In this document: in pieces, positions 8,004-15,883 of the stretch
How the letters are laid out: each line of letters begins with the position of its first letter
How positions within the stretch are numbered: the first letter of the stretch is position 1
NCBI GenBank assembly: GCA_019414725.1
Contig: DXLM01000018.1
Location: forward strand, 1 to 42,305
Length of the DNA stretch: 42,305 nucleotides
Direction: 5' to 3'
From: Bacteroides sp.
GTDB lineage: Bacteria; Bacteroidota; Bacteroidia; Bacteroidales; Bacteroidaceae
The notes under the pieces: generated by a model
Database searches by the model: none
Told to the model about the DNA's origin: nothing
The model's input: only the letters and a program-made list of their open reading frames with translations
Made by a program: the position numbers and the translations under genes

Positions 8004-10064
8004 ATGGGAGCATTTTTTGTCTACATACTAAAATCATCGCTCTGTCTGGCTGTATTTTACCTGTTCTACCGGTTACTGTTAAGCAAGGAAACGTTTCACC
8101 GCTGCAACCGGATAGCCTTACTGAGTATCATACTGCTTTCGTACATACTACCTCTGGCAACAATCACAACCAGCCAGCATACAGTAGTCAGCACAGCTGT
8201 AACAACTGTAGAAGACTTGCTGATAATGTATGAGCAGAATGTGGTTCCCAATCAAGGATTGCAGCCAGAATTCGGTTTCCCCTGGCAAGAAACATTAATA
8301 ATCAGTTATGTGGCAGGAGCTATATTTTTCATTCTTTGCCACCTCTGGTCGTTAGGGCGCATGCTCTATTTCATCCGTCACAATCAGCGCAAGCAACTCC
8401 CCGATGGAACGCTTCTGATAATTCACTCATGCAACTTTGCCCCTTTTAGCTGGATGAAATATATTGTTATTTCACAAGCCGACCTTAAAGAGAACGGACA
8501 TGACATTCTGCTACACGAACAGGCACATATCCGTAATCATCACTCGTGGGATCTGCTACTGGTTGAGGTTTGTAGCTGGCTACAATGGTTCAACCCCGCT
8601 ATATGGCTACTCAAACAAGAACTGCAAAATATTCACGAATATGAAGCCGACGAAGAAGTCCTTCGTCAAGGAATCGATGCCAGACAATATCAAATGCTAT
8701 TAATAAAAAAAGCCGTTGGCGCAAGGCTCTACTCTATTGCCAACAGCTTTAATCACAGTTCACTTAAAAAACGTATTACTATGATGATTCGAAAAAAATC
8801 CAATCCGTGGGCACGAGTCAAGTACTTGTATGTACTTCCACTGGCAACTGTTGCAGTTACCGTTTTTGCCCGTCCCGAAGTATCTCAACCATTAGAAGAG
8901 ATTTCAAATGTCAAAGTTAGTGATTTATCGGATGCTATGAAAACGTATACCGACAAAAATCAACAAAACAATCAGTCTGCCCCGGATAAAAAAATACGTC
9001 TGAGCATGAAAGTCGTAGACGAAACCGGGCAGCCAGTACCACAAGCTACAGTAGTCATCACCAATACATCCAATGGTACGCTTACAGACGATGACGGACA
9101 TTTTTCACTGGAGGTAGGCGAAGATCAGAGTTTATGGATTTCGTATGTGGGTATGGAGTCGAAAAACATATCGGTAAAAGACTGTATCAAGCAGACGGAT
9201 AAAACAATTCGACTAACAAGTGCTACCAATGAATTAGATCTGACAGTTTCTCCTTCTGCACCTAAACCTGCCGTACAAAATGGAGAAACATTTACTGTAG
9301 TAGAACAAATGCCGGAATATCCTGGGGGAATGAAAGCATTGATGGGTTATCTCGCAGAAAACATACAATATCCGGCAGAATGTCAGAAAGCAGGCATTCA
9401 GGGAAGGGTTATCGTCCAGTTTGTAGTAAAGGCAGACGGCTCACTCGACAACTTCGAAATAAAGCGTTCTGTAAATTCGTTATTAGATGCAGAAGCTCTA
9501 AGAGTTATAAAAACTACCCCCAAATGGAAACCCGGAACCCAACATGGAAAACCTGTAGACGTAAAATTTACTATTCCGGTTACTTTCTCACTTCCTGACA
9601 AACAAAAAGAACATACAACAGGAGAGAACCTCTCCAACAGTCTCCTTACATTAAAGAAAACACTCTTTATCATTGATGGTAAAGAAGTTGAGCCCAAAGT
9701 TCTGAATGAAATAAATCCCGACCATATCAGCTCCATAAATGTTATTAAGGATGGAACGGGCGTAACCATATTCGGGCCCAAAGCCCGTGATGGGGTAATA
9801 CTGATAACGACAAAAAAATCTTCTACAACTTCTCAAGGAGAGTCGCTGGTTACAGGCCGTGTTACAGACGCTGCCGGAAACCCAGTTTCGGGAGCATGTA
9901 TTACCATAAAAGGTACTACAACACAAACTACATCCGACAACGAAGGCAGGTTCACACTTACCGTTCCAAGGAAAGATGCCACACTGGAGGTCAGTTCCAG
10001 CAATATGAAAACCACTACAGTAGGTGCCCAGCCATTGCTAAAAGTCGCATTAGAAAAAGAATAG
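8004..10064 (+). CDS. BlaR1-type M56 membrane metallopeptidase with TonB-C and carboxypeptidase-regulatory-like tail
   Basis: This 686-residue protein is the likely sensor partner of the BlaI-type repressor. Membrane spans are visible near residues 4-24, 36-55, 95-116 and 275-291. The zinc motif HEQAH is at 171-175 (LLHEQAHIRNHH), with the third ligand region EYEADEEVL after residue 210. The part after the last span differs from classic BlaR1, which has a penicillin-binding domain. Here come a carboxypeptidase-regulatory-like domain (about 330-400, VVDETGQPVPQATVVI), a TonB C-terminal domain (about 427-530, PEYPGGMKALMGYL and GRVIVQFVVKADGSL), a short piece resembling the end of a SusC plug (about 553-603, SINVIKDGTG and DGVILITTKK), and a second carboxypeptidase-regulatory-like domain (about 613-686). 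These should lie in the periplasm and could sense envelope state. Family is sure; signal is unknown. Confidence 0.9.
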   Translation: MGAFFVYILKSSLCLAVFYLFYRLLLSKETFHRCNRIALLSIILLSYILPLATITTSQHTVVSTAVTTVEDLLIMYEQNVVPNQGLQPEFGFPWQETLIISYVAGAIFFILCHLWSLGRMLYFIRHNQRKQLPDGTLLIIHSCNFAPFSWMKYIVISQADLKENGHDILLHEQAHIRNHHSWDLLLVEVCSWLQWFNPAIWLLKQELQNIHEYEADEEVLRQGIDARQYQMLLIKKAVGARLYSIANSFNHSSLKKRITMMIRKKSNPWARVKYLYVLPLATVAVTVFARPEVSQPLEEISNVKVSDLSDAMKTYTDKNQQNNQSAPDKKIRLSMKVVDETGQPVPQATVVITNTSNGTLTDDDGHFSLEVGEDQSLWISYVGMESKNISVKDCIKQTDKTIRLTSATNELDLTVSPSAPKPAVQNGETFTVVEQMPEYPGGMKALMGYLAENIQYPAECQKAGIQGRVIVQFVVKADGSLDNFEIKRSVNSLLDAEALRVIKTTPKWKPGTQHGKPVDVKFTIPVTFSLPDKQKEHTTGENLSNSLLTLKKTLFIIDGKEVEPKVLNEINPDHISSINVIKDGTGVTIFGPKARDGVILITTKKSSTTSQGESLVTGRVTDAAGNPVSGACITIKGTTTQTTSDNEGRFTLTVPRKDATLEVSSSNMKTTTVGAQPLLKVALEKE

Positions 10065-10160
10065 CAGCAAGTAGGCTTGCCTCTATTCAGGAGAGTAAAA
10101 CTATAAGCAAAACAGTCTTCGTAAAGACTACTAAAAAGCATCAGCAACACCCGCGATTTT

Positions 10161-10214
10161 TTCGTACAAAAAATAAAAAAACTTCTCGATGTTTAAGAGA
10201 AAACATCGAGAAGT
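10161..10214. repeat. Dispersed AT-rich element with 14-bp hairpin (copy A)
   Basis: A T-run, GTAC and A-run segment (from about 10157) leads into a perfect 14-bp stem (arms 10181-10194 and 10201-10214, 6-nt loop). A related element is at 34689-34770, sharing the 19 bases GTACAAAAAATAAAAAAAC and the following GATGTTT hairpin core. Read on the minus strand the hairpin is followed by a long T tract, so it can act as a terminator for leftward transcription; on the plus strand the following T run is weak. Confidence 0.6.
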
Positions 10215-10324
10215 CTTTAGAAATTTATGCTGATGATTTGACTAATATGCTACAAAGAGATTATAAACTGTAAAAACAGCTACTCAGAAAGAGATATAAT
10301 ACGTTTATAATCAAAAGTATAGCA

Positions 10325-10383
10325 ATAAAAAATCTCCTTATTCCATCTTGAACAATTCATGTAAAGATTGGAATAAGGAGATT
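10325..10383 (-). terminator. Rho-independent terminator of the suf operon
   Basis: A 15-bp perfect stem (10331-10345 with 10369-10383) lies 36 bp past the sufS stop on the minus strand. The minus strand continues into a run of T after the stem (complement of the A run ending at 10332), as expected for termination of leftward transcription. Confidence 0.8.
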
Positions 10384-10419
10384 CTTCTTTATGATACAGT
10401 CACACAGCAAGTCCTGTTA

Positions 10420-11637
10420 TCAAAACATCCGGCTTACCCGTTCTATGCCTGCTGCCAGTGCATCAATTTCTTCCTTCGTATTATACAAACCCAACGAAGC
10501 ACGTACCGTTCCTTCAATTCCCATACGGTGCATTAACGGCTCGGCACAATGATGTCCTGTACGTACAGCTATACCCAGACGGTCGAGCAATGTTCCCATA
10601 TCAAAATGATGAATATTGCCCACCAGGAAAGAAATAACGCCTCCCTTATGTTCAGCCTCTCCGAAAATACGCATTTCCGGAATTTCCTTCAGTCTGTTCA
10701 TGGCATATACTGTCAGTTCATGTTCATAGGCTGCAATCTTATCCATTCCAATTGCCGAAACATAATCGAGTGCTTTTGCCAGTGCTGTACTTCCAATATA
10801 GTCGGGAGTTCCAGCCTCGAACTTAAACGGCAGTTCGTTGAACGTGGTATGCTCGAAACTGACATTCTTTATCATTTCTCCTCCTCCCTGATAAGGCGGA
10901 AGTTTGTCGAGCCATGTTTCCTTGCCATAAAGCACACCGATACCCGTAGGGCCATACACCTTATGTCCGCTGAACACATAGAAATCGGCATCCAGATCCT
11001 GTACATCTATCGGCATATGAGGAATACTCTGTGCTCCGTCTATCAGAACAGGAACCCCGTGAGCATGTGCAGTGGCAATCATTTCCTTCACAGGATTGAT
11101 TGTTCCAAGCACATTCGAAACATGTGCTACTGAAACCAGACGAGTACGTGTAGAGAAGAGCTTTTCATATTCATCAAGCAACAGTTCCCCACGGTCGTTC
11201 ATCGGAATCACTTTCAAGACAATTCCTTTACGCGCTGCCTGCAACTGCCATGAAACAATGTTGCTGTGATGCTCCATCACAGAAACAATCACTTCATCGC
11301 CTTCCTTCATCTGGCTGTCAGCAAAGGTAGATGCTACCAGATTGATGCTTTCGGTAGTACCACGTGTAAAGACTATTTCCGAAATGCTGCGCGCATTAAT
11401 AAACTTACGTACTGTTTCACGCGAAGCTTCGTGCAAGTTGGTAGCCTGCTGCGAAAGGAAATGTACTCCACGGTGTACATTCGCATTGACCGAATAGTAT
11501 TCGTCTGTTATCGACTCTACTACCTGACGGGGCTTCTGGGTAGTCGCTCCGTTATCAAGATAAATCAACGGCTTATTGTACACACTCCGTGAAAGTATCG
11601 GAAAGTCCTCTCTTATTTTTTGTACATCGTAAAACAT
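10420..11637 (-). CDS. sufS: Cysteine desulfurase SufS (group II)
   Basis: This PLP enzyme takes sulfur from cysteine and supplies it as persulfide for Fe-S cluster assembly. At 405 residues it matches the SufS/CsdA length. The PLP-binding lysine is Lys226 in SGHKVYGP, and the persulfide-forming cysteine is Cys364 in RTGHHCAEP, both at the same numbers as in E. coli SufS. Other class-V features are YLDNGATTQKP, HRGVHFLSQQAT, TRGTTESINLV and EHHSNIVSW. It is the last gene of the sufBCDS run, 12 bp after sufD. No SufE gene is in the window. Confidence 0.97.
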   Translation of the reverse strand: MFYDVQKIREDFPILSRSVYNKPLIYLDNGATTQKPRQVVESITDEYYSVNANVHRGVHFLSQQATNLHEASRETVRKFINARSISEIVFTRGTTESINLVASTFADSQMKEGDEVIVSVMEHHSNIVSWQLQAARKGIVLKVIPMNDRGELLLDEYEKLFSTRTRLVSVAHVSNVLGTINPVKEMIATAHAHGVPVLIDGAQSIPHMPIDVQDLDADFYVFSGHKVYGPTGIGVLYGKETWLDKLPPYQGGGEMIKNVSFEHTTFNELPFKFEAGTPDYIGSTALAKALDYVSAIGMDKIAAYEHELTVYAMNRLKEIPEMRIFGEAEHKGGVISFLVGNIHHFDMGTLLDRLGIAVRTGHHCAEPLMHRMGIEGTVRASLGLYNTKEEIDALAAGIERVSRMF

Positions 11638-11649
11638 GTCACACTAATT

Positions 11650-12993
11650 TTATTTACAAATAGCACATCCCTGACATTTATTCAATTCGCCACGGAAACG
11701 TTTCTCAACAAGTAAGTGCAGACGGTCTTTCAACGCATCCATACGGATATTGTCGATCACTTCATTCACAAAGGCAAACATCAGCAGCAAACGTGCTTCT
11801 TTCTGGCTGATACCACGCTGACGCATATAGAACAATGCATTTTCATCAAGTTGACCGACTGTTGCTCCATGCGAACACTTTACGTCATCGGCATATATCT
11901 CCAGCTGCGGCTGAGTATACATGCGGGCTTCACGTGTTGCACAAATATTACGGTTGGTCTGCTGTGAAGAAGTGTGCTGAGCTCCTTCACGTACCAATAC
12001 TTTTCCGGCAAAAGCTCCTACAGCCTGATCGTCGAGTACATATTTGAACAACTCATTGCTAGTACAATCGGAAACCTGATGATCAATGAATGTATTGTTA
12101 TCCACTTGCTCGTTCTTGTCTGCAATAGCCATACCACACAAATTGACCTCTGCTCCACGTCCTGCCAGTGTCACTTCAGTTGTATTGCGTGTCGTACCGT
12201 TATGAAGCGTCATACCATTCAGTAATACGTTGCTGTTTGCCTCCTGATGTACGTACAGGTTGTTGAAACGTACTGTACTGTTATGTGTTTCTTCCAGTTC
12301 ATAAAGGTCGAATACTGCGTTTTCACCGATAAAAGCTTCTACAACCTGCGTAGAGAGGAAATTCACCTCATCCATAGCATGGTCGCAAATCAGCAACTTG
12401 GCCTGTGCTCCTTCTTCGAGGATAATCAGAATACGACGGTTCACCATCGTATTGACGTCAGCACGCAGGATATTAACCAACTGGACCGGTCTTTCCATTA
12501 CCACATTCTTCGGAACATACATCAGTACACCGTCTTGTGCAAACATCGTATTGAACGCTACCACACCATCTTTCGACGTATCAGCCAACTTTCCGTAATA
12601 TTTTTTCACCAGTTCCGGATGTTGTTCTGCCACATCCTTCAGACTGCCGAATATAACTCCTTCAGGTAATTGTGCAGAGGGATGTACGTGCTTGTCAAAT
12701 GCATCGTTTACCACAAAATAGAGGGAAGTGCTCATATTCGGGACATCGCACTTGAACACTTCGTACGGATTGACCGGAAACTCCAGACGGTTCAGGTTCA
12801 GTCCGTAGTCGGGAGCAAAATACTTGCTCACCTCCGTGTATTTATACTTTTCCTGCTTGCGTGTAGGGAATCCCAGACGTTCGAAGTCGGCAAAGGCTTT
12901 TGCACGAGGAGCATTCAGCACCTCTGCACTATGCCGGCAAATCATCGCCTCACACTGCGAGAAAAGATCAATATATTGTTGTTCTGCTTTCAT
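11650..12993 (-). CDS. sufD: Fe-S cluster assembly scaffold subunit SufD
   Basis: SufD pairs with SufB and SufC to form the scaffold on which Fe-S clusters are built. It has 447 residues. The C-terminal half shows the beta-helix family block with HTSSQQTNRNI and DDVKCSHGATVGQLDENALFY, containing the His (SHGAT) that corresponds to E. coli SufD His360. The N-terminal part carries the usual SufD start (FERLGFPTRKQEKYKYTEV). It ends in CQGCAICK, an extra cysteine-rich tail seen in some Bacteroidetes SufD; whether it binds metal is unknown. It is separated from sufC by only 2 bp, so it is probably translationally coupled. Confidence 0.95.
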   Translation of the reverse strand: MKAEQQYIDLFSQCEAMICRHSAEVLNAPRAKAFADFERLGFPTRKQEKYKYTEVSKYFAPDYGLNLNRLEFPVNPYEVFKCDVPNMSTSLYFVVNDAFDKHVHPSAQLPEGVIFGSLKDVAEQHPELVKKYYGKLADTSKDGVVAFNTMFAQDGVLMYVPKNVVMERPVQLVNILRADVNTMVNRRILIILEEGAQAKLLICDHAMDEVNFLSTQVVEAFIGENAVFDLYELEETHNSTVRFNNLYVHQEANSNVLLNGMTLHNGTTRNTTEVTLAGRGAEVNLCGMAIADKNEQVDNNTFIDHQVSDCTSNELFKYVLDDQAVGAFAGKVLVREGAQHTSSQQTNRNICATREARMYTQPQLEIYADDVKCSHGATVGQLDENALFYMRQRGISQKEARLLLMFAFVNEVIDNIRMDALKDRLHLLVEKRFRGELNKCQGCAICK

Positions 12994-12995
12994 GC

Positions 12996-13748
12996 TTATT
13001 CTCCTAATTCTTTCTTTATCCAGTCGTAACCTTTTTCTTCAAGCTCAAGTGCCAGTTCCGGACCGGCAGTCTTTACGATACGTCCTTTGTAAAGCACGTG
13101 TACGATATCGGGCTTGATATAATCTAACAGACGTTGATAGTGTGTAATCACAATACAACTTGTTTCAGGAGTTTTCAGCTTATTCACTCCTTCGGCTACA
13201 ATACGGAGAGCGTCAATATCCAGTCCAGAATCTGTTTCATCGAGGATACTCAATTTCGGTTCCAGCATAGCCATCTGAAAGATCTCGTTACGTTTCTTTT
13301 CACCACCCGAAAATCCCTCGTTTACAGAGCGGTTGGCAAGCTTGCTGTCCAGCTCTACAATTTCACGTTTCTGACGCATCAGTTTCAGGAACTCACTTGC
13401 AGTCAGCGCCGGAAGCCCTTTATATTTGCGTTGTTCGTTGACAGCCGCACGCATAAAGTTAACCATGCTTACACCAGGAATTTCTACCGGATACTGAAAT
13501 GAAAGAAACAGTCCTTCATGACTACGGTCTTCTGCACTCATTGCCAGTAAATCCTTTCCATCGAAAGTTACCGATCCTTTTGTTACTTCATAAGCCGGAT
13601 GTCCTACCAGCACATTACTTAATGTACTCTTACCAGAACCATTCGGTCCCATGATAGCGTGTACCTCGCCAGACTTTACAGTCAGATTGATTCCTTTTAA
13701 TATCTCTTTGCCATTAATCGTGGCATGCAAATCTTTTATTTCTAACAT
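12996..13748 (-). CDS. sufC: Fe-S cluster assembly ATPase SufC
   Basis: SufC is the ABC-type ATPase that drives conformational change of the SufBCD scaffold; it is cytosolic and does not transport. It has 250 residues, with Walker A GPNGSGKS at 34-41, the Q-loop region FLSFQYPVEIPGV, the signature SGGEKKRNEI, and Walker B LSILDETDSGLD, then the SufC-typical VITHYQRLL. Order sufB-sufC-sufD with gaps of 15 and 2 bp indicates one operon. Confidence 0.97.
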   Translation of the reverse strand: MLEIKDLHATINGKEILKGINLTVKSGEVHAIMGPNGSGKSTLSNVLVGHPAYEVTKGSVTFDGKDLLAMSAEDRSHEGLFLSFQYPVEIPGVSMVNFMRAAVNEQRKYKGLPALTASEFLKLMRQKREIVELDSKLANRSVNEGFSGGEKKRNEIFQMAMLEPKLSILDETDSGLDIDALRIVAEGVNKLKTPETSCIVITHYQRLLDYIKPDIVHVLYKGRIVKTAGPELALELEEKGYDWIKKELGE

Positions 13749-13763
13749 AGCTTTCTTTTTTAT

Positions 13764-15239
13764 TTATCCTACACTGCCTTCCAATGAGATAGAAAGCAAT
13801 TTCTGTGCCTCTACGGCAAATTCCATAGGAAGTTTGTTCAATACTTCTTTCGCGTAACCGTTTACAATCAGACCTACTGCATCTTCGGTAGGAATACCAC
13901 GCTGGTTACAGTAGAACAACTGATCTTCCGAAATCTTCGATGTAGTAGCTTCATGCTCTACTATCGCTGTTTCATTGTGTATATCCATATATGGGAACGT
14001 ATGAGCTCCGCAATGGCTTCCTAAAAGCAACGAGTCGCACTGACTATAGTTACGGGCATTGTCTGCACGTTCTGACACACGTACCAGACCACGATATGAG
14101 TTCTGACTCTTTCCGGCACTGATACCTTTGCTCACTATCGTCGAACGAGTATTCTTTCCCAGATGAATCATCTTAGTTCCGGTATCGGCTTGCTGGTAAT
14201 TATTGGTTACTGCAACCGAATAGAATTCAGCAGTAGAGTTATCTCCACTCAATATACAGCTTGGATATTTCCATGTAATGGCAGAACCGGTCTCTACCTG
14301 TGTCCACGATAATTTACTGTCTACACCTTTACAATTACCTCGTTTTGTTACGAAGTTGTATACACCTCCCTTGCCTTCTGCATCACCCGGATACCAGTTC
14401 TGCACAGTAGAATATTTTACTTCAGCACGGTCGAGTACAACGATTTCTACGATAGCAGCGTGTAATTGGTTCTCGTCACGCATCGGCGCTGTACATCCTT
14501 CCAGATAAGACACATAACTATCATCATCTGCAACTATCAGTGTACGTTCAAACTGTCCGGTATTTGCAGCATTAATACGGAAATAAGTAGAAAGCTCCAT
14601 AGGGCAACGTACGCCCTTTGGTATGTAAACAAATGAGCCATCACTAAACACTGCCGAATTAAGAGCAGCAAAGAAATTATCTCGATAACCAACTACCGAA
14701 CCCAGGTATTTCTTTACCAAATCGGGATGCTCACGTACAGCTTCGCTCATCGAACAGAAAATGATTCCTTTTTCCATCAGTGTTTCCTTGAAGGTTGTCT
14801 TGACAGAAACAGAATCCATCACGGCATCTACAGCCATTCCACTCAATGCCATCTGCTCTTCCAGAGGAATACCCAGTTTATTAAAAGTCTTCACCAGCTC
14901 AGGATCTACTTCATCCATGCTCTTAGGTCCTTCCTTCTTTTTAGTTGGATCTGCATAATATGAAATAGCCTGATAATCTATTTCAGGAATATTGAGATGA
15001 GCCCATGTCGGCATTTCCATTGTCAGCCAGTAACGATAAGCTTTCAGACGGAACTCCAATAACCATTCCGGTTCACCCTTCTTGGCCGAAATCAATCGCA
15101 CCACATCTTCATTCAATCCCTTTTCAATGATGTCTGTATGTACTTCCGTAGTAAAACCATATTTATACTTTTCCTGCGTCAGTTGTTTTACAAACTCATT
15201 CTTTGGGGATTCTTCCTTTTTATTGAGTTCTTCTTGCAT
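13764..15239 (-). CDS. sufB: Fe-S cluster assembly scaffold SufB
   Basis: SufB is the core scaffold that receives sulfur and assembles the cluster. The 491-residue protein shows the family blocks KLSWTQVETGSAITWKYPS, GTKMIHLGKNTRSTIVSKGIS and SYRGLVRV. The cysteine matching E. coli Cys405 is Cys401 in YSQCDSLL, and the matching glutamate (E. coli Glu434) is Glu430 in VEHEATTSKI. It is first in the suf block, 13 bp downstream of the cvpA stop, so suf expression is probably linked to the upstream cvpA/infB transcripts. Confidence 0.97.
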   Translation of the reverse strand: MQEELNKKEESPKNEFVKQLTQEKYKYGFTTEVHTDIIEKGLNEDVVRLISAKKGEPEWLLEFRLKAYRYWLTMEMPTWAHLNIPEIDYQAISYYADPTKKKEGPKSMDEVDPELVKTFNKLGIPLEEQMALSGMAVDAVMDSVSVKTTFKETLMEKGIIFCSMSEAVREHPDLVKKYLGSVVGYRDNFFAALNSAVFSDGSFVYIPKGVRCPMELSTYFRINAANTGQFERTLIVADDDSYVSYLEGCTAPMRDENQLHAAIVEIVVLDRAEVKYSTVQNWYPGDAEGKGGVYNFVTKRGNCKGVDSKLSWTQVETGSAITWKYPSCILSGDNSTAEFYSVAVTNNYQQADTGTKMIHLGKNTRSTIVSKGISAGKSQNSYRGLVRVSERADNARNYSQCDSLLLGSHCGAHTFPYMDIHNETAIVEHEATTSKISEDQLFYCNQRGIPTEDAVGLIVNGYAKEVLNKLPMEFAVEAQKLLSISLEGSVG

Positions 15240-15252
15240 ATATTTTATTATA

Positions 15253-15753
15253 TCAGTCTATTAGTTGTTTAGTAACATTCTTCACAGTAGGGAAAAAGAC
15301 TCCCGAAAAGCCTTCTATCGGATAATATAACAAAGAAGTACGTTTTACGGTTGACTTTATTAAGTTATCTTTAGAATCGACAAACTCTATAAAATGTACG
15401 AATAAGCTGACAAGCAATATGTACTTCAAGGCTCCCAATGCGGCGCCTAAAATACGGTTGACAAAACCTAAATGTACAATTTCAATCACTCGTGTCAAAG
15501 CTGAAGCAAGCAACAGAAAGACAAGCGGAACCAGCAGCCATATCAGAATAAAGGCTACGACTTGGGCAAAGGTGAGTGATGTACCCAATTCTTCGGCAAG
15601 CTTTTCGCCTACAGAAGCAAATAATGCACGGGCCACAAGCAATCCAACTACCAAGCCTACAATAGAGGCTAATTGCCTTATAAATCCCTTTGTAAATCCA
15701 AGTATAGCTCCTATGCTTATTATTGCCACAATAATCCAATCGAGGACTGTCAT
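15253..15753 (-). CDS. cvpA: CvpA family inner-membrane protein
   Basis: The 166-residue protein has four hydrophobic spans (about 1-20, 23-48, 60-88 and 100-125) and the family start LDWIIVAIISIGAILGFTKGFIRQ. CvpA relatives were first tied to colicin V production and have been linked to envelope stress tolerance; the molecular role is unsettled. It stands between infB and sufB. Whether it is co-transcribed with infB depends on read-through of the repeat element at 15781-15854. Confidence 0.85.
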   Translation of the reverse strand: MTVLDWIIVAIISIGAILGFTKGFIRQLASIVGLVVGLLVARALFASVGEKLAEELGTSLTFAQVVAFILIWLLVPLVFLLLASALTRVIEIVHLGFVNRILGAALGALKYILLVSLFVHFIEFVDSKDNLIKSTVKRTSLLYYPIEGFSGVFFPTVKNVTKQLID

Positions 15754-15780
15754 ACTCTATATCGTAATAAAAAAGGAAAT

Positions 15781-15854
15781 GTCATGCTGAACGCAGGGAA
15801 GAATCTGCACACATCCGATAGCGTTTACAGATCCTTCGCTATGCTCAGGATGAC
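15781..15854. repeat. Palindromic dispersed repeat between infB and cvpA
   Basis: The two ends, 15781-15807 (starting GTCATGCTGA) and 15828-15854 (ending GCTCAGGATGAC), are imperfect inverted repeats: 21 of 27 positions match when one is reverse-complemented, around a 20-bp centre. The arms resemble the widespread motif GTCATTCTGAGC...GCTCAGGATGAC known in many genomes as a small palindromic repeat. It may be a non-autonomous mobile unit and could fold into a long hairpin in the infB-cvpA transcript. Confidence 0.7.
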
Positions 15855-15883
15855 ATCACCTCATTAAATTTACTATAATGTAA

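Larger units (their letters stand above)
10065..10419. other. Convergent intergenic region between M56 gene and sufS
   Basis: About 350 bp without a credible gene. It holds two strong hairpins (10181-10214 and 10331-10383, listed separately). The small ORFs seen here overlap these hairpins and look like chance. Confidence 0.6.
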
